From assembly GCA_028554755.1 (NCBI GenBank), contig JAPTOF010000007.1:2078001-2142000 (forward strand): DNA of 64,000 nt, written 5' to 3'. This DNA comes from Cordia subcordata. Taxonomy: Eukaryota > Streptophyta > Magnoliopsida > Boraginales > Cordiaceae. Below the pieces are notes generated by a model, which worked only from the letters and a program-made list of their open reading frames with translations, did not search any database and was not told where the DNA came from. This document shows, piece after piece, positions 1 through 12,572 of this stretch (positions are counted from its first letter, which is position 1; every line of letters starts with the position of its first letter). The position numbers and the translations under genes are program-made.

Positions 1-169
1 CTATATCTATGTTTTACTTTCTTTCTTTTGTTTTTTCTCTTGCTGACTATACATTATTTATAATGCTACAGAATTCATGCGACGCATCATGCATCAAAAG
101 TCATTTGCATTTACTATCCTACAAAAAAAGATGACGCTTTAATTTGTTCAAGTCTCCTAAAAATCTGAT

Positions 170-665
170 GTGTTAAGTTACGGTACATTTTCAAGACTGA
201 AACAGGAAAGTGGATGGGCTGAGCCTATGACGGCGTCTAAGCTTAATATTGATGGATGTTCAAAGGGTAATCAGGGTATAACATGTGCGGGGGTGATACG
301 TAATAAGAACGGCATCATAGATAAACTTGGGAATGGCCTTCAACAATGCAGCAGAATTGATGATTCCGTGGGAAGGTCAAAGGTTAGCGGTCAACACGGA
401 CATTAGGGACTTGGAGGTGGAGACTAATAGGCCAACTCGACCATTGAATCAGTTTAGACCTCTCGTTTGAAGACTGTAAACAGATGCTCACAATGAGATT
501 GGGATATAAGTTGTACTACATTTATAGGGAAGCAAATTTCTCCGCAGATTTAATTGGCCAATTTTGCTCTTAATCAACCCCTGTCTTGCATGTATAGAGT
601 GAACCGCCAAGGCACTTGAGGATTCTCCATGAGAAAGATAAAGAGTAGGAAACCTAACCATGGAT
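170..665 (+). pseudogene. RNase H domain remnant of a non-LTR (LINE) element
   Basis: The frame contains KLNIDGCSKGN followed by AGVIRNKNG, the opening of the RNase H domain (RVT_3 type) that ends many plant L1-type LINEs; the D of NIDG is the first catalytic residue. After a frame change, the tail YREANFSADLIGQF at about 520-565 resembles the usual REAN-x-ADxLA end of this domain, and a short proline/arginine stretch follows as in LINE C-termini. Stops and frame changes show it is dead. A 23-base poly-T run follows at about 681-703. The rest of the element is not in the window. It could instead derive from a host RNase H-like gene fragment, but the decay favours a transposon. Confidence 0.6.
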
Positions 666-1400
666 GGTAATTTGCTAGTTTTTTTTTTTTTTTTTTTTTT
701 TTTGGAAAAAAAAAATTAGACTAGAAAAGTTAAAAAAGATTGGGAAATGACAATAACAATTAGCCACAACTCTTTTCAAGACGTACTTGCCAAGGAAGTA
801 TCCACCCCCAACTCCACACCAACCTCACCTCAAAAGAAAAGGAAAGTAATGTGAAGAGAGAGAGAGAGAGAGAAAAAAAAAAGAAGGTAGCAAAAATTTT
901 TTTAAAAAATGAAAAATGTAAGAGAGATGACAACCCATCAAGGAATTAATTAACCCCTAGCCTGGAAAAAAAAAGCGAAAAAGATAGTAAAATAATGTGA
1001 ATAGAGAGAATAACTACAACCGCATTCAAGACTTACCCACCAAGAAATTACGAAATAACTTGCTACACAATTTTGTTTAAGGCCTTAATACTGCTGTTAA
1101 TTGTTGATTTACAATAATAACTTCTGGAAATTATATATGACTATTCGCTTTAATTCATTACTTCCCATTTTGTAAATTTTGTTATATGACTCGTATAAAA
1201 AATAATATTATACGGGGAAATAATATATTTTGTAATAATAAAATTAAAATTTTATTTATCACAATTTTATTGAAGTGCTTTTCAAAATGCAATCAAGCCG
1301 AGGCTAGGAATATCAGACACTGAGCTTTTGGGCACATTAATCATAGCTCCTCACAAGGTGTTCTTTTATTAAGCATTGTGTTTCTTCTGTGCGTGAATAA
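666..1400. other. Gene-free stretch, low complexity
   Basis: I see only homopolymer and purine-rich runs (poly-T at about 681-703, a GA repeat near 857-874) in AT-rich DNA. No coding frame or RNA gene is recognisable. Confidence 0.5.
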
Positions 1401-1417
1401 TACGTATGTACGGTTCA

Positions 1418-1730
1418 AACACAATACATATTCATTATCCCACAATTATTTGTTTACTGACTTTCATATATGCATGTTCATTATCTCATAATTATTTGTT
1501 TATAGCACTCATACACACAGATATAGACACGTTTATTTGTTCACTACTCTACATATATTTGTTCACCATTTCATATATATTTGTTCATCACTCTTTTATA
1601 CACATAGACCTATACAAATGCATCAAATATTTGTTCAATATTCCATAATTATTTGTTTACTGGCTTTCATATATACATTAAATATTTGTTCATTATCCTA
1701 CAACTATTTATTCACTCCATATGTATGCAT
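1418..1730. repeat. Degenerate tandem repeat with an ATTTGTTCA-like core
   Basis: Short blocks containing TTATTTGTTTA or ATATTTGTTCA recur through the stretch. A longer block (CACAATTATTTGTTTACTG and following bases) at about 1441 reappears almost unchanged at about 1645. The overlapping open frames are by-products of the repeat. The sequence from 1731 to 2240 shows nothing I can recognise. Confidence 0.5.
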
Positions 1731-2239
1731 ACTTGAAAGTAAGGTAGGCTTTAATAGTGTATTGAGCTTGGAGTGTCCAAACATCGCATGGGAGGTACAA
1801 TTCGAATCACAACGAGAAGAGGAATAGATTGGTAGTTACGAAGCGGCGAGATGATGCCTGAATCTTCGTCAACATGAGTAAGAAGACAACAGACTTTAAT
1901 GGTAAATCGATACCTAGGAGGTATTCTTGGACATGGTGCATATTGTTATAATCAGCGAAGAAAGGCGAATTTTATGGTGGTATTTATTCTGTGTGAGATG
2001 ACCAGTAATGTCATTGGCGAAGCAAAGGAAAAAAGAGACGTGAGAAGAGAGAACAAAGGGAGAGAAAGGAGAGGAGAGAGAAAAATGCATTCTTTTGATT
2101 AGCTAAGCTGTTTTTTGTTTTTTTGTTTTTTTTTTTTTAAACGTGAATGAACAAGATACTTATTGAAAGAGCATGTTGTGAGGAACAACTGTATAATTTG
2201 CGCAGCTTTTGAATACTACACTACCGTGCATGAAATCTA

Positions 2240-2620
2240 GATAAATAAGAAAAATTCGCAAATAACCCTCATTGTTTCCTCAATTTTTTTCCAAATTTGA
2301 TCCCTATTATTTTAAAATGTTTAAATTAATCTTTAATATTTTATCAAAATATTCAAATTAACTCTCAATATTTGACAAATATATTCAAACTAATATTGAT
2401 CCTTGAAGTTTCACTAAAATATTCAAATCAATCCTTGATGTTCACAAAAATATTCAAACTAATTCCTATTATTTATAATCATTCATATTAGTCATTAATA
2501 TTTTATAAAAATAGTCAAACTCACCCCTATTAATTGAAAAAAAATTCATATTAACCCTTAATATTTTATAAACTTACTCAAACTAGTCCCAATCTTTCAA
2601 TTCATTTTTCTAAAAAAAAA
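2240..2620. repeat. Degenerate intergenic tandem repeat
   Basis: Units alternate TTAATATTTTAT-AAAATATTCAAACTAA with TCCTTGATG/TCCCTATTA-like spacers, several times over about 380 bp. The repeat is non-coding and quite diverged. Confidence 0.45.
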
Positions 2621-2640
2621 ACAAAAACTAATTTGAGTAA

Positions 2641-2869
2641 GAACTTGTTTGGATTGACTTTTTTTTTTAATAAAAAATATTTTTTTCCTGAAAAAATTAC
2701 ATTAAATTTACAATAACTATTTGATTTGATTTCCAAAAAAGTTGAAACTCTAAAAAAAGTTCAAATATAACTTTTTTATAAGTCAAAATTTTCAGCTTCT
2801 AAAAAAAAACTATTTTTCAAAAGTTGTTAAAAAAAACACTTTAAAAAAAAAGCCAATCCAAACGAGCTC
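2641..2869. mobile_element. Tourist-like (PIF/Harbinger) MITE, copy 1
   Basis: Terminal inverted repeats GAACTTGTTTGGATTGACTT (left) and GAGCTCGTTTGGATTGGCTT (read inwards from the right) bound a 229-bp AT-rich palindromic element. TAA flanks both sides (2638-2640 and 2870-2872), the 3-bp target duplication typical of PIF/Harbinger elements. It has no coding capacity. A sister copy with the same ends and TTA flanks is at 60714-60950. Confidence 0.8.
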
Positions 2870-3544
2870 TAAGTTTGTTAAACACTAAAAATGATGTAAA
2901 TTTTTTCTAAAACAATACGAACTAGTCTATCTATCTTTGTAAAACGCTAAAAATTAATATTGAAGCTTCAAAAAATTAATTTGGCTGCATTTGCAATAGA
3001 TTGATAACTAATTTGAATAATTTAATACAACAGAGACCAATTTGCAAAAATGATGACAAACAATAACGACTTGTTATGAAATTAACTCCAAAACTTTTTT
3101 AGGAAAAAAAAATATTTTTTTATGAAAAAAAAAGTCAATTCAAACAAGTTCTTACTTAAATTTACAATAACTAATTGATTTAATTTCCAAAAAAATTGAA
3201 ACTCGTAAAAAAAATTCAAATAAAACTTCTTTATAAGCCAAAATTTTCAACTTCTAAAAAAACACTATTTTTCAAAAGCTATTAGAAAAAACACTTCCAA
3301 AAGAAGTCAATCTAAACGAGCCCTAAATTTGTTAAACACTAAAAATGATATAAAATTTTTCTAAAACAATACGAACTAGTCTATCTTTGTAAAACGCTAA
3401 AAATTAATATTGAAGTTTCAAAATATTAATTTCAAAATATTAATTTGGCTACATTTGCAAAAGATTGATAACTAATTTGAATAATTTAATACAACATAGA
3501 GCAATTTGCAAAAATGATGACGACTTGTTATGAAATTAACTCCA
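2703..3544. repeat. Direct duplication of MITE plus flank
   Basis: About 390 bp from 2703 to 3092 (most of the MITE plus 220 bp of flank) is repeated at about 3157-3544 with modest divergence. In the second copy the right end is intact (ends 3323, then TAA). The left terminus is present in inverted orientation, at about 3096-3153. Confidence 0.8.
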
Positions 3545-3844
3545 AGAAAGTAAACCAACCACTAATACTCCCCCTCCAATGCAAAGAGATTGAACAAATG
3601 CAAAATAATAATAAGGAAAAGTCCTTTATAAAGATGAACAATCCCCTTCAACAACAGATTCCAACCAAACCAGACAGGGAATAACAACAGAGACAGATGA
3701 AAGATCCATCGTCCGTTTTAACTGGAACTTTCACTTGGACACACAATTACGGGACGACGATTTTTACGGGTATATAAGAACTTCAGTTTACATGTCCATC
3801 ATCCTTGTATAGGAGGGAAGGGAATTGCTGGTTTACTTATTCAA

Positions 3845-6800
3845 CTAGAAGAAGGTACCCTCTGGGGGTTGAACAAGCTTTCTGTTATGTGGAGCTGCCA
3901 TTTCTTTTCTCAACTGGGTCAATATGTCTTCCATTGTGTACTCCCGCTGCCAGTTTGCCAGCATTCCAAACTTCTTCGCTTCAATCTGTTAACAATAACG
4001 ATACCACTTTCGCGAGTGAGTAATATTGTCTCAACAATAGACGTAGAAACAGACACTATGTTAACATGTTAAAATTTTGATCAATGTTAAAAATAAGCAC
4101 TTTATTGTTCGACACCCCCACCCTGCCTTTCCAACTCTTCTTTTCTTAGTGATATTAAAGAGAGAAAGACCCTGGAACCCAGACTCTCCTACGGGAAAGA
4201 CACATGCTAGTTAAAACTATATAGGATTCAGTCTGTATATCAGCTAACATATAGTCTTCATAAACACAAACAAAACCAAGTCTTAATCCAATGTTGTGAG
4301 GTCGGCAATACACACAGTCTTCATAATGTACCAATAACATCCAAAAATTTCCCAAGATGTTGATAGATAGGAATGAAGGAAAAAGGGCATCAACATCATG
4401 GAATATTTGGCTAAATATACTCGCAAAACTCAAAGTTGGGTGCCCATACTACTCAACAAAAGAGATGGACAAACAGAAAAGCTAAAACACCATCGAAGAA
4501 AGAGTTGCATCAACAGTGTAGCTGCCTATTTACAAATGAGGAATTTAGCTTAGCAAAAAAATTGAAGCCACCCATAAGTGCCACATTTTAGGCTTTTATG
4601 TTGCTTGTTTTTTTTGAGAGTGCATGAGAGAGGGGGAGAGAGCAACTAGGTATATATATGCTTCATTTCCAATAAGTTGCAACACATTTATTACCATCAT
4701 CAGAGTCTTAAGTGAGATCATACTGATCCAGGCCCACAATGAAGAGTCAGACTCGTATGATCCAGATTACAATCAGGCTCCACTAGTTAGCAACTTTCAA
4801 GGAGAACTTATAGTAATAATGTAATCATCCTGTGACATCTTACAGCTGAGTTTTGAAAATATTATCAACTTTAAGAAAAGGCAAGTGGTTAAATGTCAAC
4901 ATTACCACTCCAGTCTCAGGATTCACACAAGTCATGTTGATGCGAGAGTGAAAGCGAACAGTGGGAGGCTTCTCTGGGTAGTCCTTATCACAGAATAGCT
5001 TCAATTGATAAATGCGACCTTCATGAACAGTCTGAAACAGTGAAGACTTATTAGCCAATAGAAGAATAGCAAAATAGGAAGCTTTGTAGCAATTTATAAT
5101 ATCTGTTAACGATTATTTTCTCTTGTAGCAATTTATAATATCCGTTAACAATTATTATAACAGTACAAGGTTAAAGTACTCGAGTCTTATTGTTCTCAAC
5201 AATCAGAGATTAAAGAAGGCTGATAATTTGCTTTTGTAAGTTGTAACCTCAAGTAGTGGATGTGTGGTATTACAAGAAGCAAGCAAGAGCTTATAATCTT
5301 ATAATAAGCTTTTCAAAGAATCCCCTTGCACCTGCCTTTCTCTTAATTGAGGTATAAGCTCTTGAAGCTTAAGATAATGATCTTCATCACTTACCTTTAC
5401 CTATTTCATAACTATTTCATATTATTATTTTGAGTTAATAAGTTTCAGAGCTTAATACCCCATATAGAGAGTTTATAAGCTCTTGATGCATACAAGCTAT
5501 TAAAGTAAAGCTAAACATGCCTTGAGCGTATAACACACCCGATGAGAATTGGTCCCACAATGTACCTAACAAAGAATTGATCTACTAACACATTTAAAAG
5601 GAATTCTCAGCAAGTGTGTCTAACGAAAGTGTATTAGCCAACATGTTGTTCATTCATGATTAGGAGACAATTATGTCCAGGCGCTGGTGCCTCATGCAGG
5701 CTAACCCAAATTGGTAAAGTCAAATCCCAGGTTTGCTGTGTATATCTGCTAAACCTAACAAAAAAAAAAACTTTACCATAGACATCAAACCCATTCCAGA
5801 AATCACTTCCATATACAGTGCCATTAAGTTTTAGTGCAGATACTGGAAACAGCTGCAATTACAACAGGCGCATTAATTTCAGCAGTGTATTGTCAGGTCC
5901 CCCATCAGCCACCTTTCCTTACTCTTCTATTTTCCAATCCCCATTCTGTAATCTGGTTCCCTTTCCAAAACCCCATCCTTTTTGTTCTCAACTTCTAGAA
6001 ATTAATGATGAGTTCAGCACAAATATTCTTAACACTACATCAAGAAGGACATTAACATAGACTGAAGTTCAGATAAAAATATATTTGACATTTTTCTCTT
6101 CTATTATAAACCACATTAGAAAGAAGATACTAAAAGAGGAGTTTGAATCAACAAGCTCACATTGTGCGGGCCAATTATGGTTCCAGTCCAAGAACGCATG
6201 TAGATATCATCTGCATCATCCATTCCATAACTAACTGATCCATCTCCAATACCTTTCTCCCCACGTTCGAGTTCCTCCAACAACCTGAAGTTTCGCGGAA
6301 CTGCACATAAAGAAACTTAACTTTACTCATGCACAGCATACATTGGTTTCAAGCAAACCAAAAATTCGTCATGCTTTTCACATGGTGTCTCTACCATCAA
6401 CATGCTAGGACAACAGTATTGAGATTTTGCGCATTGAGAGAGATGGAAAGGTCAAGAAGGTAAAACGTAAATCAACACAAGGATGAAAACATTTATCACA
6501 CACATAAAATACCTACCGGCTACTCCATATTCGTCATTAATATGGAAAGTCAAGCAAGCAATTTATAATCATGACAATACACTGTGGAACATATATATTC
6601 ACTCATATTTTCCACATAATATATCCCTAATCTCGTAAATTAGCCTTTGTTTGGCCTCGCTATGAGATTTCAGATGTTAAGCTATAAAGCTTTTAATAGT
6701 AGAGCTTTGGGTAAAAGTGTTGTTGAATAAAAGCAATTAATTGTTTGGCTTTGTATTATAAGAGTTGAGTTTTTAGTTGTTTTGATGTTAATATTGGACT

Positions 6801-9778
6801 TTCAAAACTATAGAATAGTATCGTTGAGAAAAAATAAAGAAAAATAATTTCTGACATGACATAAAAATAGCTTTCTAAAAGCATTTTCTGAAAAGCTCCA
6901 ATTCGGAGCTTTTTGTTTTCCAGCTTTTTTTAGTTTCAGCTTTTATGTAAAAGCTTTTTTGAAAATAGGCCAAACAAGTCAGCTTCAACTTTTAAACTAA
7001 CAAAAACCACTTTTGAACTTGCAAAAGCTAGGCCAAATAGACTCTTAGTAACATACATCCAAGACACACACCGCATTCCCACCACACCACCCCCAACAAA
7101 ACCTCCATTTTGTGCCTTATTTCCATATTATCTCTGCATATTAGAACCAGCATCTGAGGGGGCCATTGAAGTTTCTCCTCCATAAAATTTCAGAACATAT
7201 TGGTCTATATTGAATGACTCAAGCAGTAGTGGTACTAACGTTTGAGTCTCCAAGGAACTCTTTTACCCTTCTCGCAAATTATTGTAAACAAGTTCTGATC
7301 CCAACAAAGTGCAGCAGGAATAATAGCCATGGTAATATCGTCATAGATTCAGTCCCATTTTATTATAGATATCTACCTGAGATTTTGAGTGACGTTTTTA
7401 GTAAATCTCTGAGCTTTACAGCAAAGGCAAAGCAGACCAGTCATACACAAATTGCAAAATCCAAAACCAAAATATTACATACGTTAATTGTATGAACGAA
7501 ATTCAAATTCACCGCCTGCTATATAAGACAAAAGAAAAAAAAAAGCCATAAAAATCCACGGAAAGGATTTACCAGGAGAAGTCATGAGAAGAATCCCACT
7601 CTTAGACTCCACTACTTCTTGCTTATGTTCATCTGAATGCAGTCTAAAAATCACTCATTTGTTGCTCAGAAATTTATAGAGTGATATAGACAATTTACCA
7701 TCCACATTACATATCTACTGAAATGAAAATTAAGACCAATAAATTCTACAGGCTAACACATATACCATCAATCATAATTCAAAATGCACCCTGCCTGAAT
7801 AGATGGTTTATGGTAACACCATTAAATATCAACAATAGATGAAAATGGAAGAGGCAGTGAGACAGGCAGAATTCACTTGTTATCTGGTAAATGGTTGATG
7901 CAAACTAATGATTTAAAAGAAATAAAATCTATCACACAACATTCCAGGACTTTTCTCTCCACCTGTTCAATTTTCATCACCAAATTAACCTTTCCTTTTT
8001 TATTTTCCACCTAATCCTCTATATATTTCCAGCATCCCTTAAATCTAAAACCTAGAACTTAATCTTCCCAGCACCACAAAATTGCAGTGACACTTCAATG
8101 TTAACCTTACTCTGTAACACATTAGATCAATTTTAAAAATGAAAAAGGAAGTATAAGCTACAATTGATTGGAAAATTTGCTCTATAACTAGTCGAAAACC
8201 TAGCAGCCCACATTCACAAAAGGAAATGTAATAACCTCGAAAGACATTTATCCTGGTAATGCATATTGCACCAAGAAACTTCTCGCATCTACAATAAATT
8301 CAAGAAAAGCCACTGACAATTGAATAGTTTACCAACCTCTAAGGCAGTCTTTCTAAGAGGAACTAAACAAGGCTATCTCTGATCCATAAATTTCAAAAGA
8401 TTGATTTATTTGATAAGGGCTATGATAATGTTTTATATGTAAATTCACAATGGCATTATCCAATAAAAACAATCTTTCACCAACCACAGAAAGAGAAACA
8501 GATGATTAAGATCGAGCCAGCATGGACCACAAGTTAATTCACTGTGGATAAGAACTTCCCAGCATACAGAACAATGCAGACCTTGAGCTCATATTAGCAG
8601 AGTTCCTTCAAGAACCTTGATGTCATATTTCTATACTGCCTTCATGTCAAGTCAACAGTGTAAAGCTGCCACTAAAGATCCAAAAGCATGCTCATGCCCA
8701 AATTTTGCTGGCTCCTCTAATAGCCACAACCACACAAGCAAAATATCGCATCAACCAATCCCAGAAAGTTCCCAACTTTCCGCTCATCTCATCCCTGTAA
8801 CATCAGTCTCTCACCTTCTCAATTCATCTATTCTTTCCCAAACTTGTCTTACTTCTCTTTCATGTATCATCGTTTATTTCTCTTTCATGGCACATTAACA
8901 TGCAATGTCTTCTATTTCAATCCCTATTATGCGTATAAGCCTCCAATTTCTCATCAAGATCACCTGATCTCACTATACTTTGAGTTCCCCTCAATTTCAT
9001 ACTCATTGCGAAATAAATGACACCCGAATAAACCACATCACACAAATTTACAATATACCATCACAATTTAAAAGACAGAACACACAAGAACAGCTGCATA
9101 CAAGATGGACCAGCACTGACTCCTCCATCATATTGAACATATGTTCCTAACAATCAAGGTTACTAATAAGCGAAAAGAGTAATTACTCTGGGCACCCTAA
9201 ACTAGTCACCAAATCAGACAAACAAATTAGTGATACCAAATATCAAAATTGCAAATAAAGAACAACCCGATACACCAAGCTCCCAAGAATAGTCCACCCA
9301 AAGATCGGACCCACTTTGCGGTTTATAATCAATCAAATTTACATATCAAAAGTCACACAAACAAGATCAAATGAAACCAACAAACAGCGCAAAAAAAAAA
9401 AAAAAATCAAATAAAACCCATCACCAAAAAATCAATACATATAGATTGTGCATGTGTCAACACTGAAGCAAAAAGACAACACTTGAGTTACCCTAAGGTC
9501 AGTTACTGACCTAATCATACAAACAAATCGTAATCAAAATAATCTTAGAAACCCACTAAACCTCACAAAGCCTTTCATTTTGCCATTTTCTCAAGAAATC
9601 AATTAAACGACAAAAAAATTAAGATGTAAATAAAAATCAAATCAAACCCACCACAAAAAGAAATCAATAAAGATTATGCATGCAAATAAATATAATATAT
9701 AAATATATATATACAAAAAAAAAATTTGAGTTAATGGTAATTACCAACTACACCAGATCCACCAGAACCGAGAGTCAT
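3845..9778 (-). CDS. UEV1D: Ubiquitin-conjugating enzyme E2 variant 1D (UEV1/MMS2 family)
   Basis: Four coding exons: 9778-9745, 6300-6161, 5031-4906 and 3985-3845. They give 146 residues in unbroken phase, the usual UEV1D length. The protein starts [20 protein letters not shown], contains the E2 core [19 protein letters not shown] and ends [10 protein letters not shown]. All introns have GT/AG ends. UEVs have the E2 fold but lack the catalytic Cys and the HPN motif, and neither is present here. The family pairs with UBC13 to build Lys63-linked ubiquitin chains in DNA-damage tolerance and signalling, in nucleus and cytosol. Intron 1 is 3.4 kb and hosts a MITE. The start was chosen because the short first exon ends in a phase-1 donor that rebuilds Val with exon 2. 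The 3'UTR probably runs to about 3600. Confidence 0.95.
3986..4905 (-). other. Intron 3 of UEV1D
   Basis: This 920-bp intron has a GTAATG-type donor at 4905 and a CAG acceptor at 3986-3988. Open frames inside it are not homologous to anything I recognise. Confidence 0.85.
6643..7044. mobile_element. Tourist-like MITE inside UEV1D intron 1
   Basis: The ends are GCCTTTGTTTGGCC (left) and GAGTCTATTTGGCC (read inwards from the right), flanked by TTA at 6640-6642 and 7045-7047. The 402-bp interior is rich in AAAGCTTTT-type palindromes and includes a GCTCCAATTCGGAGC fold-back. It is the same family as 13703-14100. The rest of intron 1 (6301-9744) shows only AT-rich intronic sequence. Confidence 0.8.
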
Positions 9779-11099
9779 TTGAGCTTTTTTTGGTGGGGAG
9801 ATTTGTAGTCAAGAAAAATTGATTTTTCGCAGCTTTTCGAAAAGGGGGTGTGTGAAGGCTTTGAAGAAACGCGACCGCAGTGCGGAATATAGAGGAGGGG
9901 CCAATAAGGGTACCCCACCAATTATCTATTCAAACTTATGGAATTTCTTTTTTTCCTTCCTTATTTTTTATTAATTAAATTACATCAATCATCTCAAACT
10001 TTTATTATTCATAATAACAATCCCATGTTTATTTGTGACAAATTTCTCTTAATTTATAATTTTATATCGTTATTAGTCCAAACTTTTCTTTTCATTAAAA
10101 AAAACATGTCATGTGACACGTACTTTGCTCATATCAAATTTATACAGTTTGGTGAAATTTGTGTATTGATAAGGTTTATTTGGATCAACTCTTCTCCAAA
10201 CTATTTTTTTTATTTCTTTCTAAAATACATTTTTTTAAAAGTTAAAATTTCTAGATTCTAGAATATATGACATGCATAATCTGAAAAATATGTTGAATAC
10301 AACAGTGCCCTGTATCTTTTAAAATAGCTAAAGATCACCTTGTGTTTTGTATAATATCTTATAACGCCCCTACTGTTTGGAAAACTGCCAAATGTAATAG
10401 AAATTGTATATCATGTGATTTCTATGCTATTATCTTCTGTTTTTATCTCAAATTGTTCTACCAAAGAATGTGTCACACCCTTCCTATGGTTTTACTAAAG
10501 AAAAATGCACAAGTATCCCTGGTAATTTAAAAAATAACTCGTAAATTCTAATTTGACCTTTCTTGTTAACATCGTTGGTAAAAGATAACTGTTGAATTAC
10601 GTATAATACATTATAAAAAACACACTATTCTAAAAACAAATAGAAGATTGATATATTTTAAACAAATTACCGATGCATTTATCTTCGCAAAAGTTAAGGT
10701 AGTACAATAGTAGGGAGCCAAAATAAAATCAGGATCAAAACATGGGGCTCTTTTGATTGCCCACAAGACTGAACCAAAGATGAACACAAAGATTTCATAA
10801 AACCTCAATATTCAAGCCTCAAACAACCCCAAAACTTGTCTTTTCCTTCAGTCTTGTAAGAACCAAATTCAACAAAGGAAAATAAAAAAAAAATGAAATA
10901 AAAACAAAAACAGGGAAGATGTGAAAAAGAAACAGATGACAAGAATACAAAAATCAAAAGAAGAAACCTAATCAAAAACCTAGTTGAAGTTGATTTCTTT
11001 CTTTTTTTTTTCTCCTCTGTTTTTTTTTTTTTTTTTCTTGTGAAAGAGATCTAGCAGCATGATGATGATTTGATTTCACTTTCACTTTTCTTCACTTCA
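9779..11099. other. Intergenic region: UEV1D promoter/5'UTR and 3' side of the GIR-like gene
   Basis: The first 150 bases or so, including a short GC-richer patch near 9850-9905, are the likely UEV1D 5'UTR and core promoter. The remainder is AT-rich with poly-A/T runs (near 10880 and 11000-11036). No gene is recognisable; scattered frames are low complexity. Confidence 0.5.
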
Positions 11100-11441
11100 T
11101 CAATGGCTTGCCTTCTTGGTTCTCTCCTCATGGAAGAAATCAAGCAGCACAGTGCTCTTGCATCTGGGGCATTTTGGGTCCTCATTGGACAACATCACAT
11201 ACATGAGGCATTGAGGGCACCCCACAAGCATCATGGATGTGGTGCCCTCTGGGCTGCTTGGTGGGTATTGCATGTTAACATCATCAGGGCTCGGCTCCCT
11301 TGACACACATGAGCTTGGAGGTGATAATTCCATGGATGAAACTGATGATGTTGATCTTGGTGATTGATCATCACCACCCCCCCTTGGTGGTGACAAATTC
11401 AACTTCAAATCGAGCTTTGGGCTCTCCGCGTTATAGTTCAT
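11100..11441 (-). CDS. GIR1: GL2-interacting repressor-like protein (EAR motif plus zinc ribbon)
   Basis: Intronless 113-residue frame. The EAR repression motif LDLKLNL lies at residues 10-16, a Ser/Pro-rich linker follows, and the C-terminal domain from about residue 71 reads MLVGCPQCLMYVMLSNEDPK then CPRCKSTVLLDF. Four cysteines (75, 78, 91, 94) form a CPxC-x12-CPxC zinc-ribbon-like pair. This layout is that of the small plant family containing Arabidopsis GIR1/GIR2. Those proteins bind GLABRA2 and recruit TOPLESS through the EAR motif to repress root-hair genes; other members act in stress responses. The start is the first ATG before EAR and gives the family length. Which paralog it is cannot be decided from sequence alone. 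Confidence 0.88.
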   Translation of the reverse strand: MNYNAESPKLDLKLNLSPPRGGGDDQSPRSTSSVSSMELSPPSSCVSREPSPDDVNMQYPPSSPEGTTSMMLVGCPQCLMYVMLSNEDPKCPRCKSTVLLDFFHEERTKKASH

Positions 11442-11663
11442 CTTCGTTAATCGCAGTCTATATATATTTCAACATGTCAAAATGGTAAAAAAAAAGATCA
11501 TTAATCGAAATAGATATACATATATACAAATAGATAGTCTGGTACACGAAACTCTCTTCACCTTTAAGGGTAGCGAGATTTGCCAACAAAAAACTTGAAG
11601 CTGAGGAAACAAGAATTGCAAAACTTGTGTGTTTGATAGTGAAGGCCACGGTGTGTGGCTCGC

Positions 11664-11720
<57 letters not shown>

Positions 11721-11900
11721 AGATTGAAGTTGACAACTAAAGAGATGTGGTGGTTCTTTAAATTCAGAATTTATTATGGATATTAACTTGAAAACTTCAA
11801 ATTGGAGATCAGCAAAAAGGAGAGAGTGTTGGTGGGTAGACATATGAAATTAAACTGAGAGATATAGAGAAATGGTGGAAGAAATTAAAAGTGCCAAAAG
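11442..11900 (-). promoter_or_regulatory. 5' region of the GIR-like gene with an (AT)n tract
   Basis: Upstream of the start codon lies an AT microsatellite (about 11664-11720, interrupted by TACATA), roughly 220-280 bp from the ATG. This is in the range of the promoter or 5'UTR. The Tyr/Ile-repeat open frames here are translations of the microsatellite. No single TATA box can be chosen. Confidence 0.45.
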
Positions 11901-12417
11901 AGAAGATTAAATATTAATTGAATTTGCAGTAAAAATCCCAAGAAAAGTTTGCTGGCAAGATGAAGATTATAGTAAATATTTGCAACTAAGAATTTAAGTG
12001 TTCATTTATTGCTGGTATTGTTGGTGTATAAATATATATATACACGTATATCGATTATGTGTCACAAGAAATTAAACTCTATTAATGGCTTAACGGCCAT
12101 CAGAATAGACATTAAACCTGCAGAAATTGAAAAACTCATAATACAAGATTGATTTTTTCCACTTTTTTTCCACAGATTAATAAATTATTTTGACATTACC
12201 AGGATTAATAAATCATAGATTAATACATTTTGACTTTCTAGCATATGATAATACCTTATTAGAACGAATGGCAAATAGGAAAAAAAAAATTTTTAGGTAT
12301 CGATTTTGACTCATCTTTAGATGCAAAAAATATAATCATGAATTCTAATTGTTGCAATATTTAAATCACACCATACTTACAGCCTATGCTTATTTAACTT
12401 CTTAGAACAATTAAAAT
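11901..12417. other. Gene-free intergenic stretch
   Basis: AT-rich sequence; nothing recognisable beyond homopolymer runs. Confidence 0.4.
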
Positions 12418-12572
12418 GAATTAGCTATTTCTGTCAACATTTTATTAAAAAAAAATGTTTATAAACACCCAAAATGAACACTCTGAATACCCCCTGAATA
12501 AGCTATTTTTGCCAACATTTTATAAAGAAAATGTTTATGAAGACCCAAAACGAACACTCTGAATACCCTCTA
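12418..12572. repeat. Two-copy 78-bp tandem duplication
   Basis: A block beginning GAATTAGCTATTT and ending CACTCTGAATACCCC is repeated immediately (12496 onward) with about ten differences. It is non-coding. Confidence 0.75.

Noticed and set aside
9779..11069. ORFs of 60-107 codons between UEV1D and the GIR-like gene
   Set aside because: Phe/Ile/Lys-rich frames of AT-rich DNA with no conserved motif.
11469..11843. Tyr/Ile-repeat proteins upstream of the GIR-like gene
   Set aside because: Translations of an (AT)n microsatellite.
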